The notes beneath the pieces are model-generated. The model saw nothing but the letters and a program-made list of their open reading frames with translations. It had not been told where the DNA came from and did no database searches. Positions 24,301 to 34,470 of a stretch of 64,000 nucleotides of DNA are shown here, in pieces. Position numbers and translations under genes: made by a program. Source of the stretch: Lytechinus variegatus (lineage: Eukaryota > Echinodermata > Echinoidea > Temnopleuroida > Toxopneustidae); assembly GCF_018143015.1 (NCBI RefSeq), contig NC_054750.1, forward strand, positions 4,445,501 to 4,509,500, given 5' to 3'. Each line of letters opens with the position of its first letter. Position 1 is the first letter of the stretch.

Positions 24301-27300
24301 TATAACTTCTAGGATCAATAAACACAGGTCAATCGCAACTATGGAAAGCCGGCAAAGTTAACATATGAAATGCATGTTGTTTTTTTTATTCTAGATATGA
24401 TGTATATTCCTAAATTCATTAACTTCTTGATAATTTGGTGTGTTAATTATGATACTGAAGGATTGATTGGATCAATCGTAGCTCTTTGTAAGTCTGGTTT
24501 CAGCAAATTATAAGCATGCATCTAGGTTGATTTGATTTTCTGTTGATGTGTTGGAAAACTTTGAATGAAAGTATTTCTACAATGGTCACTGAACTCAACA
24601 CAAATACACTTTTAGCGAGAACATTTATTAAAAGAATCTGCGATCCGATTCATCTTTTGCTTTGTAATGTTTGCTATGTGATTCCAGCTGTTTTGAATTT
24701 TCATTCGCTGTTTTGCTCTAGAATCTACCGGCGTTGGTGATGAAGATCATGAGGGGTTCTGTGGCCCCTATATCAGACCGATACAGTGACCAGCTCAAGC
24801 GTCTCCTCCTTCGCATGCTGCATCTTGATCCTGATAAACGACCTACAATCGACCAGGTCATGGCAGAACCTATCATCTTCAAGGCTGTCGTTGAGGTCTG
24901 CATGACGATGGGTGCTGTTAAGGTACACCCTAAGTGAGTGTCATCATTCAATATTTTTAGCTTTTATTTTTATTCATTTGTTCCGGATAGATTTGTTGCT
25001 AAGAAAGCATGAATGCTTGTAAGCAAGCAACCAGAGGACTGACAGCTTAAGGTCCTCTCAGAGGGACCTGGTAATGAGGATTAGTGCCTTACCAAAGGGC
25101 TCTAGTGCATTAAGTTGGAATTGAACCCGGGTTATTGGAATTCGAAACCCCCGTTCTACCGATTGAGCTATCACGCCTTCTCAATTGATTTTGAATTAAA
25201 TTCTTGATGTACACGTATGAGTCTGTGTAACAAGTGTGGATTGATGAGTATATATATATTTTTTTTATTCAGGGCCCATCCGATGCTTGCCTCAAGACCA
25301 CCCACAGGATCCCAGCGTAGATCAGTCTCCAGAGTGAGCAGTGCTAGGTCTTCCTCACATAGATGTAAGTTTGAAAACGTATTCTAAAGTTTGGACAGAC
25401 CACCTGAAAAAAAACCCACAACTATACAGTGCGTCCCAGAAAAAACGAAACCGAGATTTAGCGATCATTTATCATAACTTAATCATAAATAAAATAGACA
25501 AATGACCTACCGATTTAAAGCTTAGAATCCCCTCTTTCATCTGATATTACTTAGATTATTTCTTATTCACGCATGAGTGAGCAAAAACAATTTGAAGAAA
25601 GGATACCAAAAACTCATTTGGCGGGGGATATCTGGGTTTCAAAAAGAAAACCACATTTCTGAAAAGTTCAATATCTGCTCTTTAATTTGGTACCAAAATT
25701 ACAGAAAATGGTCAAGAAATAACAAAGTTCTGGTCATTTGAAATAAGGCTTTAATTTCAATAATTTCATAAAATGAAGAGGTTCTCCAGGCTGGCTTTCT
25801 AACTCACTCGACACTCCGTTTTGTTGACGATCAGCCATGCATTAAATCTTTTGTTCACCATGCGAAAGCTTATGTGGGAAACCGGTGAAAACACGTTTAT
25901 CTCATGAAATTATGGAAATACAAGCCTTATTTCAAATGACCAGAACTTTTTTATTTCTTGACCAAATTCAGTAATTGAGGTACCAAATTAAAGAGCAGAT
26001 ATTGAACTTTTGAGAAATGAGGTTTTCCTTTTGAAACCCAGATACCCCCCGCCAAATGAGTTTTTGGTATCCTTTCTTCAAATTGTTTTTGCTCACTCAT
26101 GCGTGAATAAGAAATAACCTAAGTAATATTAGATGAAAGAGGAGATTCTAAGCTTTAAATTGGTAGGTCATTTGTATATTCTATTTATGATTAAGTTATG
26201 ATAAATGATCGCTAAATCTCGGTTTCGTTTATTCTGGGACGCACTGTATAGTGCAGATACGACCTTTTGCCATATCTCAACAAGCTCACTTGCTCGGTGG
26301 CAGAGGGTATGTATGTAGATATACCTTTTTGCTGTAAATCGGAAGCACCACACAGATACGGTTAAACGGCGTATGTTGCATATACACCTTTTGCCTTATT
26401 TTGTAGAGCTGTCTAGCTCAATTATGCATGTTATGTTGGCAAAAAGAGGAGCAGATTAACCATAAGCTGGAAGGCGATTTCAGATACACCTATACACTGT
26501 AAAGAGATGGATGTTGTATATATGCCCCTTTTGCCCCCATTCTGTGGAGCGAGGTTGCTCAATTATTATGTTGGCAGAACTGCATAAGGTACGGCTAGGC
26601 TGTATCTATAAGATGCACCCTTTTACCATTGCATGATGGGTGGAAATTGAAAAATGGATGTAAATACATGTAGCTCATGCTATCTTAAAAAATAAATTTT
26701 CTGCAAACATTTAGAGTTGGATTAATGAAAAGAGAAACTTTTACCCCTCCTCCATATCAAATCCTGAAAAAGTCAAAATTTTTAGATACACCCTTTAGCA
26801 TGTGATGGCCAATCGCCTCTGAGGCCGACTTTCCCCTATTACAGACATCAAGTCAATGCAAATAACATATGTTGTGTTTTTATTTTTCTCACTTAATACA
26901 CAGCTAACATCATACTAGAGAGCAGTGGCAGTGGAGGGCTTCCTAAGCCCCGCCCACATTCCTTGATCTACTGCTGGGGGAATGGTATCCCATCACCCCT
27001 CAGGCTGCCTCTGCCCCATGCGGACACAAAAGTACTACAGGTCTCTATCGGAAGATCGCAGAAGACTGGTGTGACCCACAATGGCAGGCTCATCATCTGG
27101 GAGGTAACAAAAAATTCAACTCATCCCAATGGTACAGAACAGAGAAATAGCTTCAGTAGGAGTGGGTGTTTAATCTAAGAAAGCGATGTATTAATGCAAA
27201 ATATATTTCCAATTGCCATTTTTTTCATAAAGCCTCAAATAAAATGCTTTTTTTATTCCTATATGTACAGAGGAAGCCTACCAGAGGCCCTTTTGTTGAT

Positions 27301-30300
27301 TTTTTTTCTTTAATTCAAGTACTCAATTCATTTTTCTTATCATGTAGATGAAAAATGAAGTACTGGTCATGTGGTGAACTGGTCGATATTTGATTTCAAT
27401 GTAAGTTGATTATAGCCAGCAAAATATTGCCGATAACATGGTATATTGCCTAGTCTGAAAATTAATTATATACATTCATTATGAGCTGCTATTATTTGTA
27501 TGTTTTCCCTCACAGTCGCCATCAAGAGGTTCAGACTCTTGGATCACCTGGTGCAGTTGACCAGGTGACGTGACATTTGCTCCGGTCTTTCAGTTTGGAT
27601 TATAATAGAGGTTTTGGTTCAGAATAATGTAAAGATAAGGATTGGGGTTTATTTTTTGTTTTGGAGGTTACATGTAGGTTTTATATTTGGCTTAACGTGC
27701 AGAATTTCCATCAGAGTAATTGTTGCCAGAGCAACTGTCATGGAACCAGTTGGCCAAATGGTACCGTTGTACCTACCAAGGTACCATTGGTACCGTTGTA
27801 CCTACCAAGGTACCATTGGTACTGTTGTACCTACCAAGGTACCATTGGTACCATTGTACCTACCAAGGTACCATTGGTACCGTTGTACCTACCAAGGTAC
27901 CATTGGTACCGTTGTACCTACAAAGGTACAATTATGTTGATATTTTTAGTAGTTGATGTTGGTTCTATGTATGTTAATCTTTCACAGTCACCATCCATTG
28001 GTACAGACTCTGGATTACCCGGTGCAGTTGACCAAATGGTACCGATGTATGTACCAAGGTACCTTGAGGGCCAGTCTGCTGTCTCTATTCAGAGGGTTTC
28101 ATGTGGTGACCTGTTTGTTGCTTGCCTTACAGGTAATGATATACAAATAATGCACAGTTGATAGTGACATGAGCACTCTACAGAGTGGATTTGGCACCAT
28201 ATTAGTCAATTTTATCATTATAATTTTATTATTATTAGTGGTGAAGCAGTGCCCTCACGGGAATTTATAATGTGCTTTTGCATAATATTGCGAATAGGTA
28301 GGTTCTTATACACATAATCTGCATTCATGGGAGTCGTGTTTAGTGGTCAATATCTTTAGGCAGGTGGCTGTTATAGACAGGTTTTTATACACCCAAGCTG
28401 CTTCCATGGGAAGGAGTTTTAGTGGTCACTATAGGCAAATGACCTCTAAAGACAGATTCTTATACACACAATCTGCCTCCATGGGAAGCAGTTTTAGTGG
28501 TCATCATAAGCAGGTGGCTGCTGTAGAGAGGTTGCCACTATAACACAAGTTTGACTGTAGTTGAAGTCATTTTGTTTTCAATGCTTCATTTGATCTCCAG
28601 ACAGGGGAATTTTGATGACGTTCGGAAGTGGCGCCCATGGCTGCCTGGGTCATGGTAACTACCAGGATCTCTCCCAGGCCAAGATCGTCGAGGCACTGCT
28701 GGGATACGAGGTGGCGCTGGTCTCCTGTGGAGCGTCACATGTCATGGCAGTGACCAATGAGCATGAAGTATTCTCATGGGGGCGGGGAGATAATGGTAAA
28801 TAGAGATCACTATCATAGTTGTGGAGTTTAATATAGAAAACTTATTGTAATAATTTCATGCCTTTAAAAATAATTTGAATGTACATGTATTAAGACTTTG
28901 TCATATGCAATGCAATATCAGACCAGTATTTTTTTCAAATAATGAATAATAGTTCAATTCTTGGTAATCACATGACACCATAATGATATGTAGCTGTCTT
29001 TCCGAAGTGAAGCTGAGGAAAGATAGTGACTACATCCAGCTTGCCGAGGAAGTGATAGTTTGCTTCGTCACCTGATATCAAAAGGTGATTATATGCTTTA
29101 CATTCCACATCGGGAACCACTATAAACAAAGAAACCAATATCCACATGTCTCTACAAGAAAGATGTTGGATTTTAAAAAATCAAGGTTTCCTTTGAAAGA
29201 AAATTTATTGAGTCGATTATGCTAAGGACAAGTCCACTCCAACAAATTGATTTGAATAAAAAGAGAAAAATCCAACGAACAAAACACTGAAAATTTCATC
29301 AAAATCTAATGTATAATAAGAAAATTATGATAGTTTTAACTTTCGCTTAATTTCAAAAAACAGTTATGCACATCCTGGTCAGTATGCAAATGAGGGAACT
29401 GATGAAATGTCTCACTATTTCTTTTGTATTTTATTATATGAAATATTCAATATTCTAATTTTATCATCATTGTCCTGTGAAACAAAGTTTTTATTTCTCC
29501 CTGAAAATGTGGAATTACCATTTAATGGTTTAGTCACGTATGTCCTTATTGTGAAATGTGTAAAATTTGAAATATTGTATAATTCAAACAGTAAACAACA
29601 AAAGAAATAGTGAGTGAGGGACATCATCAATTCTCTCATTTGCATGCGACTTAATTGTGAATATAACTATTGGGGAAAAACAAGCGAAACTTTAAACTGT
29701 CATAACTTTCTCATTTTACATCCGATTTCGATGAAATTTTCAGCATTATTTTTGTCTGATTTTTCTCAATTGATTTGAATCAACATTTTCCTGAGGTGGA
29801 CTTGACCTTTAATGCTAGTGCGTATGTAAACTGCAACAAAAGTTCCATCATCACAAGTGATGATCGATGGGGAAGCTACCCTTTATCACGTGACTGACTA
29901 CTGACCAATCCTATAGTAATAGTCTTAGTATACGGAATATAATGTTTTCTAAACTCCTCTTGACAGGCCGTCTTGGACTTGATAGTCAGGAATCAGTGTC
30001 ATCTCCTCAGGCGGTGTTACTACCCCCTCAACATCAGGCTAAGTCCGTCTGCTGTGGGGTTGACTGCTCTATGATAATCACAAGTGAAGGCGCAGTCATC
30101 GCTTGCGGCAGCAATAGGTCAGCATTTTACTGTATTTGTATTTATTATAGGGGAAGTTTACCCCGACAAAAAGTTTAGAGTGAAAATAGCAGAAAAAGGG
30201 TAGAAATATTTGTTACTGTTTGAGAAAAAAAGATTCATTGTAGAAATAGCAGAGAAATAATAATTTAAAAAAGTTATTAGAAATTTTAACTTTTTATTTT

Positions 30301-33300
30301 TGATGTCATATACGAGCAGCTGCCCCATACATGTATGTTATGTAATATAAAATGCAGGAATGCATGGCTCATGCTGACTAGAAATTGTTTTCTCTGAGTA
30401 GCCGGTGTGATTGTTGATATACTGAAGGTACAATGAAAACCATTTTTAACATTTTGAGAAAAGGCATTATTCAATTTTTTGTTTATTCATAATAATGGAA
30501 AGCTGCTAGCATATACATCACAGATAACAAAATATAATTTTTCATAGCTTTTTAATCTATGTTGGATTTTTCTGATACTTTCACCAATATTTTTAATTAT
30601 TTTTATGCTGTTTTTACAATTTAGTTTTTTGTCAGGGTGAACTTCCCATTTAATAAAGCATGCACAGTGTAACATCATATTTTACAAAACCAGGTTTATG
30701 GATATTATGTAAAAGCACTCTAGGTGAGTGCCTCTTGTTACTCCCATATTGTAAATTTCCTTGTGTACTGCATTGCTACATGACATATCATAAATGTACA
30801 TTATTGTTGTGTTGTCATGGTTATTTGTCATGCTTTGCTATCCCATATGTCTTTTCACCCAGGGACGACTTAAAAAAACACATGTTGCTATTATAATTAT
30901 TATAAAAGAGCCCCCCCCCCCCCCATCCACTTGGGCAAAATAATCACATTTCTATCCAGTCACCCCCTCACCCTAGATCTGCAATGTGTATACCTGTAGC
31001 TTGTCAGAAACTTTTCCAAATGGAGATTCCATGGGGGGGGACAAACAAATAAAATTAAAGCTTGTTAGGGCCACCCCCCCTCTCAGATGACATGATAGAT
31101 ACCATTGTCTCCTCTAAACTATTGTTTGTATTTGGTTGTATAGGAGCAAAAGACTACTGTTTTGAGTGCCAATTAGGGTGAGGAGGTAATGCTTGTATTG
31201 TATTATGTCAGTGCATCAATTTCTCCTTTGTGAAATTTTGCATGTTTGGAATCAGTTTAGTTTTGATGAGTTGGCAACCACCAACCCCCCCCCCCCTAAA
31301 ATGCTAACAAAATGAATATATGAATATATATATTAGATGTTTTGGGGAAAAGGCCGGTGTAATTATCCCCCTATGCTGCCCCGCCCCTGTACCGCCTTCC
31401 TCTCCCCTCTAAGTCATTTTCCCCATATTTCTTGTACACAGACCTTTGCAGATTTGCTTACTTAATACTAGGGTGCGCCCTTCCCCATGTACGGAATTCA
31501 GCGTTTCATTACATGCTCTATTGAGTGTCCAGTTTTCCTCCTTGTAGTGCCTTTGGTATTAATAAGATTTTGCTTTGCAATTCATGTGCACGTCAGCATT
31601 TATTACTCACACTGAACACTTTGTGAAACACCCCCCCCCCTCCAGGTCAAACAAGTTAGGCTTGGATCAGGGCGATCAGCAGATTGAGGAGGTGTTTTCA
31701 CTCACTGCTGTTACTACCCAACCTCTTCCACAACTCAACATTGCATCAGCCGCCATCGGTACATCTCATTCTGCTTTCATCACTTGTAAGCATCATACAT
31801 TCAATCATTTTTCATCAGAGATTCTTTCAAGTGTATCTACAATTACCTTTATAGTATGTTCAACCTTTTAAACAGCACATTTATAACATGTACAGCTACA
31901 GTACATACCATAGTCAAGTACTGCACCTTGCATTAAATGTGCATTTATACAGTATATTATGTATTCTTATTGTTCTATGCCATAAAAATGTGTGGCTAAT
32001 GTTTGTTGTTGCTGGAATATTAACTCTGTTAATCTTCCCTGATGTAAACTTTTTTTTCATTGATTTGAATATGGGTTTTTTAGTGTGTGTTGTATAAGAA
32101 ATAGGTGTTTCCCCTTTTACTTCGAATTCCATCAACTATTTGTTGTAAATTTAAATAAATTGGGATTGACATTGACCATGCCACAGTTGATATATTAAAG
32201 TGATATTCTGGGTTCCTGCTCTTGACATTCTATTATTTTGAACGTAACATAAGAATTATAATGCTATTAACTACTCGCGGGATAGATTTTTTTTTTATAT
32301 ACTGTAGATAGTTAGAGGTGTCTGTTTGAGAAGCCAATCATCATTTTACATTGCCAAACATAATAGAGAATACCTACAGAATTTATTAAGTGCCTTAGAA
32401 ATGGTGGCAGGAGTTTGAAAGTCAGAATAATAGTAATCAAGGTTTTATGTAACCACATCAAGTTTATTTCATTATTTAGTATACCCTGCATGAAAGTGCT
32501 GTAGGATTACTTTTGGCCCTGTCACATAAACCTTGAACCTTGAAGATGTACTCTCCCAAAAAGCGTACACGCTGTCCTGTAGAGGGTTGTACTGTGTCAG
32601 GTGCTGCCAGTGCTTCATGTGATGTGGTGGTATTCTTGGTGCAATATATACAGTATGCTACATGTAGGTGCAGTGTGCATGCGGGTGGTGCGTGTGTGTG
32701 TCCCTTTTACAACATCTTAAGTGGAGGGGTAGGCAACATTTGATTGTGGGACTGCTTTCTTATGATTGATCATGCACAATAATTGATGCAATCAATCGTG
32801 CAATCTGCTCGGGATCAATTGCTAATAGCCTGAATGCATGCTTTTAATAACTTTGTTTATATTTTAGATGAAGGTGACTGTTATACCTTGGGTTCTAATC
32901 AATTCGGACAGCTTGGCTGCAGGACAGACCACACAACTCCCAGAATCCTATGCAAACCAAGCTTTCCTGATGGTGTCATTCTCAGCCAGGTCGACTGTGG
33001 AGACATGTTCACAGTTGCCATAGCAACTGGTAAAAATCCATCTCATTTCAATAAGATCTTTGTATCTGAGCTATATATTGATATTTAGATTAATATCATT
33101 CAAGTTTTTCTCACTTTATTCCTTTTGGCATGTTATATCCCCTGCACAAGTAAACTCACTTTCACTTTCTGAGAAAATGCAAATTTGAAAGTTTGTATCA
33201 CACAGCATGTAGAGGGGCTGCTTGAGTGTGATTTCACATAACCAAAGCTTTAAAAATTCATTAAACAACCACCAATATTTTTTTCTTAATTTTTTCTGCT

Positions 33301-34470
33301 TTTGTTGCAACCAACCTATGGTCAGGGTGGACTTTTCCTTTAAGATGGAAATGCATTTTATTTTACAGTGACCCTAAATAAGTATTTTTTTCCTTTTTTC
33401 AGATGACAAAGTCTATTCATGGGGTAAAGGAGCCAGAGGACGAATAGGGCGCCCCCTCCAGGATACAAGTGTACCACAAGAAGTCCATTTAGACGACGAT
33501 GATATCAATGTCTTATCTGTATCCTGCAGTCATAGCAACACCATTGTTGCATCAAAATGTAAGTAGTTATTGATAGTGCTGGGGGTGTTTCAAAAAGATT
33601 TAAGTATGACTTAGAGTTGCACTTAAATGATGATTTGTGTACGGTATGAAAGGCTTGGCCGCATTGTCAGATCGGGCCATGAGGACACGCACTACTGCGT
33701 ATCTATCAATAAGATCGTACGTTGCATATCATGTACTCGTCGGCATTTAAGTGCGACTTAAATCTTTGTGAAACACCCCCCTGGTCTATATTTAATTTCA
33801 ATATTTAGTCAATATTCGCCAGCAAAATATAGCCAAAATATATATCGCTGAGTCAGAAATTCAATATATGCTCATTATGATAATATGATACTGTAAAGCG
33901 CTTTGAGCATGTTTACATGGAAAAGCGCTATATAAATATTAAATGTATGTATGTATGTATGTATGAGCAGGGAAGGATTCAATAAAAGGCTTTCATCGAT
34001 AATTGTCCAAAGCAGGACTTTGGGTACCAACTTTATACAAATTTCTGTGTTGGATAGCTTTTTGGTCAATAAATGGTAATTAACTTTTCAAAATCAACAA
34101 TATTTTGGTCATATAGTGTTACAGCAGTATATCAACACAATCAACAAAACCATTATGAAATATTCAATATATTTTCTGTGGTGATAACTGATAAAGGTCT
34201 GCAAGTGTAGACTATACTATGTTATAACACATGACCACTTGTCACAAGAAAGCTATAGCTGCTACCAAGATGACGGAGCAGTGATGATGCTGTTGCAGCT
34301 AACCTAATAAATGTCTGTTGTAAATATGTTATAAAGAATTGACTATACTTGTCTTTGATTTGCCTTCAACAAAGTTTCAACCATTTTCAATATTGCATTG
34401 TCAGACATTGATTTATTAAGAACATTATTTTTCTCTCATCCTTATTACAGACAAGGAGAGTGATGTGTGA
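17963..34470 (+). CDS. nek8: NEK8 (NIMA-related kinase 8 / nephrocystin-9), complete, 15 exons
   Basis: Fifteen exons with consistent phases encode 696 residues (human NEK8 has about 692). The kinase domain covers about 4-260: glycine loop GRGAFG 11-16, ATP lysine K33, HRD 126-128, DFG 147-149 and the SPELCEGKP activation-segment end. A short linker rich in Ser/Arg (about 278-310) leads to RCC1-type propeller repeats from about 325 to the end ([48 protein letters not shown]). NEK8 acts in the inversin compartment of cilia with inversin, NPHP3 and ANKS6, and is needed for left-right asymmetry and kidney integrity in vertebrates (family knowledge). The start is the only Met in frame at the orthologous position. 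All catalytic residues are present, so the gene looks functional. AATAAA at 34654 fits its 3' end. Confidence 0.97.
18928..18963. repeat. 36-bp perfect palindrome
   Basis: ATTGTACGAGGTTAGTA and TACTAACCTCGTACAAT flank a 2-base centre in nek8 intron 1. Confidence 0.85.
19177..19809. mobile_element. 633-bp element with perfect 9-bp target duplication
   Basis: AACTTGGCT occurs exactly at 19168-19176 and 19810-19818. Between them the ends ACCGGTGGGGTCACTCA and TGAGTGACCCCACCGGG are inverted, with a further inverted GACCGTTACC / GGTAACGGTC. A 9-bp duplication suits Mutator-like transposition (family knowledge). No transposase frame. Confidence 0.85.
20368..20573 (+). CDS. nek8: nek8 exon 2
   Basis: Residues 16-85, including the ATP-binding K33 and [19 protein letters not shown] second, near-identical acceptor lies 26 bp upstream. 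The intron that follows is mostly GAT/GGT microsatellite. Confidence 0.95.
20725..21420. repeat. GAT/GGT microsatellite
   Basis: About 700 bp of GAT with GGT interruptions in nek8 intron 2. Open frames here are Met/Val or Ile runs and are artefacts. Confidence 0.95.
21578..21633 (+). CDS. nek8: nek8 exon 3
   Basis: Residues 85-103 ([19 protein letters not shown]), donor GAT|GTGAGT. The intron that follows holds a hairpin at 21917 and the triplicated SINE head. Confidence 0.93.
21917..21984. repeat. hairpin with 32-nt arms
   Basis: GACTGAAGCTCCCTCAAAAA and TTTTTGAGGGAGCTTCAGTC close a 68-nt near-perfect stem-loop in nek8 intron 3. It has the size of a pre-miRNA, but it could equally be a tiny palindromic MITE. 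Confidence 0.8.
22143..22436. repeat. three tandem 96-bp units containing a SINE head
   Basis: CTCATTAAA recurs at 22191, 22287 and 22383, a 96-bp period, together with GCCGTGGTGTAGCAG and TTTTATTGCTNAGATCC. The last unit runs into the full SINE body. Confidence 0.9.
22390..22645 (+). mobile_element. tRNA-derived SINE
   Basis: Head CGCCATGGTGTAGCAGTTTT, then a degenerate B-box (GTGTTCATATTCC), then a body with CCTTTGGCAAAGCATCA and ACTCTTCACCCAGGTGT. Confidence 0.65.
22743..22969 (+). CDS. nek8: nek8 exon 4
   Basis: Residues 104-179, with [24 protein letters not shown] and [15 protein letters not shown]. The intron that follows has a LINE 3' end. Confidence 0.97.
23150..23640 (+). pseudogene. 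LINE 3' end (broken reverse-transcriptase C-terminus)
   Basis: The frame around 23237-23350 reads [10 protein letters not shown], an in-frame TAG, then [15 protein letters not shown]. This is the C-terminal signature of CR1/Jockey-like LINE ORF2. About 290 bp of 3' tail follow, ending near AATAAAGTTTAAATGAC. It is a 5'-truncated dead copy in nek8 intron 4. Confidence 0.75.
23943..24024 (+). CDS. nek8: nek8 exon 5
   Basis: Residues 179-206 ([18 protein letters not shown]), kinase subdomain IX. The 697-bp intron after it shows no recognised element. Confidence 0.97.
24722..24933 (+). CDS. nek8: nek8 exon 6
   Basis: Residues 207-277, the end of the kinase domain ([18 protein letters not shown]). 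The intron that follows carries a SINE. Confidence 0.97.
25010..25176 (-). mobile_element. tRNA-derived SINE, minus strand
   Basis: In reverse complement: GGCGTGATAGCTCAATCGGT (A-box TAGCTCAATCGGTAGA), then CCCGGGTTCAATTCC (B-box), then CTTTGGTAAGGCACTAATCC. Confidence 0.8.
25273..25364 (+). CDS. nek8: nek8 exon 7
   Basis: Residues 277-308, the Ser/Arg-rich linker between kinase and propeller. It is little conserved, but phase fits both sides. The 1.5 kb intron that follows holds the mariner-like element and loose repeats with CACCTTTTGCC. Confidence 0.9.
25425..26249. mobile_element. mariner-like MITE with about 340-bp inverted repeats
   Basis: The ends TACAGTGCGTCCCAGAAAA and its inverse at 26249 lie within TA flanks. 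The arms pair over about 340 bp (for example GCTCACTCATGCGTGAATAA near 26090 and its inverse near 25570). TA target and CAGTGCGTCCC ends fit Tc1/mariner (family knowledge). No transposase. Confidence 0.85.
26904..27103 (+). CDS. nek8: nek8 exon 8
   Basis: Residues 308-374, the first RCC1 repeat ([29 protein letters not shown]). The intron that follows contains the broken exon-9 copy. Confidence 0.95.
27516..27563 (+). pseudogene. broken copy of nek8 exon 9, first half
   Basis: Behind a copied acceptor (CCCTCACAG), TCGCCATCAAGAGG and CCTGGTGCAGTTGACCA match the start of exon 9 (27988). An extra base shifts the frame, and TGA soon follows. It is not expected to be used. Confidence 0.85.
27564..27747. 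mobile_element. 184-bp MITE inserted in the exon-9 copy
   Basis: The ends GGTGACGTGACATTTGCTCC and the inverse of GAGCAACTGTCATGGAACC lie between AGTTGACCA (27555-27563) and AGTTGGCCA (27748-27756), a 9-bp duplication with one change. After the element the exon sequence resumes with AATGGTACCG. Relatives lie at about 50205-50330 and 55435-55585. Confidence 0.88.
27760..27933. repeat. 29-bp minisatellite, six units, matching part of exon 9
   Basis: Units start at 27760, 27789, 27818, 27847, 27876 and 27905 (GGTACCGTTGTACCTACCAA...). Exon 9 has a single matching unit at 28038-28063. Confidence 0.93.
27988..28132 (+). CDS. nek8: nek8 exon 9
   Basis: Residues 375-422 ([20 protein letters not shown]). 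Its first half is duplicated upstream at 27516. The intron after it has an 80-bp minisatellite. Confidence 0.96.
28335..28556. repeat. about 80-bp minisatellite
   Basis: TAGTGGTCANNATNNGCAGGTGGCTG repeats about 2.7 times, with CCATGGGAAG(G/C)AGTTT between, in nek8 intron 9. Confidence 0.85.
28601..28795 (+). CDS. nek8: nek8 exon 10
   Basis: Residues 423-487 ([32 protein letters not shown]). The intron that follows holds the MITE at 29221. Confidence 0.97.
29221..29812. mobile_element. MITE of the AAGTCCACC family, copy 1
   Basis: The ends GGACAAGTCCACTCC and GAGGTGGACTTGACC are inverted. The arms run about 180 bp (GAAAATTTCATCAAAATC near 29290, inverse near 29730). Copies 2-4 are at 45136, 49125 and 60200. 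Confidence 0.85.
29967..30117 (+). CDS. nek8: nek8 exon 11
   Basis: Residues 488-537 ([26 protein letters not shown]). The 1.5 kb intron that follows has a second type of MITE at 30147. Confidence 0.96.
30147..30655. mobile_element. MITE with GGGAAGTTNACCC ends
   Basis: Left GGGGAAGTTTACCCCGACAA and right TTGTCAGGGTGAACTTCCC are inverted. The middle is A/T-rich with no frame. Confidence 0.75.
31646..31785 (+). CDS. nek8: nek8 exon 12
   Basis: Residues 538-584 ([18 protein letters not shown]), behind a poly-C tract acting as pyrimidine tract. I see no clear element in the 1.1 kb intron that follows. Confidence 0.95.
32868..33029 (+). CDS. nek8: nek8 exon 13
   Basis: Residues 585-638 ([26 protein letters not shown]). 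A MITE remnant lies in the next intron at about 33110-33345. Confidence 0.97.
33110..33345. mobile_element. partial MITE with one GGACTTTTCCTTTAA end
   Basis: The right end GGTCAGGGTGGACTTTTCC resembles the other MITEs. The left end is not found. Confidence 0.45.
33403..33558 (+). CDS. nek8: nek8 exon 14
   Basis: Residues 639-690 ([27 protein letters not shown]). A MITE begins 23 bp after the exon end. Confidence 0.97.
33581..33782. mobile_element. about 200-bp MITE with GGGTGTTTCAC ends
   Basis: Left GGGGGTGTTTCAAAAAGATT pairs with right AATCTTTGTGAAACACCCCC. The next bases (TTAAGT...ACTTAA) also pair. A second copy, split by a solo LTR, is at 58550-59783. Confidence 0.88.
34451..34470 (+). 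CDS. nek8: nek8 exon 15 (stop)
   Basis: Residues 691-696 (YKESDV) and TGA. It is followed by a 3' UTR with AATAAA at 34654-34659. Confidence 0.88.

Noticed and set aside
27760-27933. CRISPR-like array
   Set aside because: Contiguous 29-bp units with no spacers, in a eukaryotic intron.
27614-28161. Overlapping frames rich in [14 protein letters not shown]
   Set aside because: A 29-bp minisatellite with no stops in any plus frame, plus frame reading through exon 9; not a separate gene.
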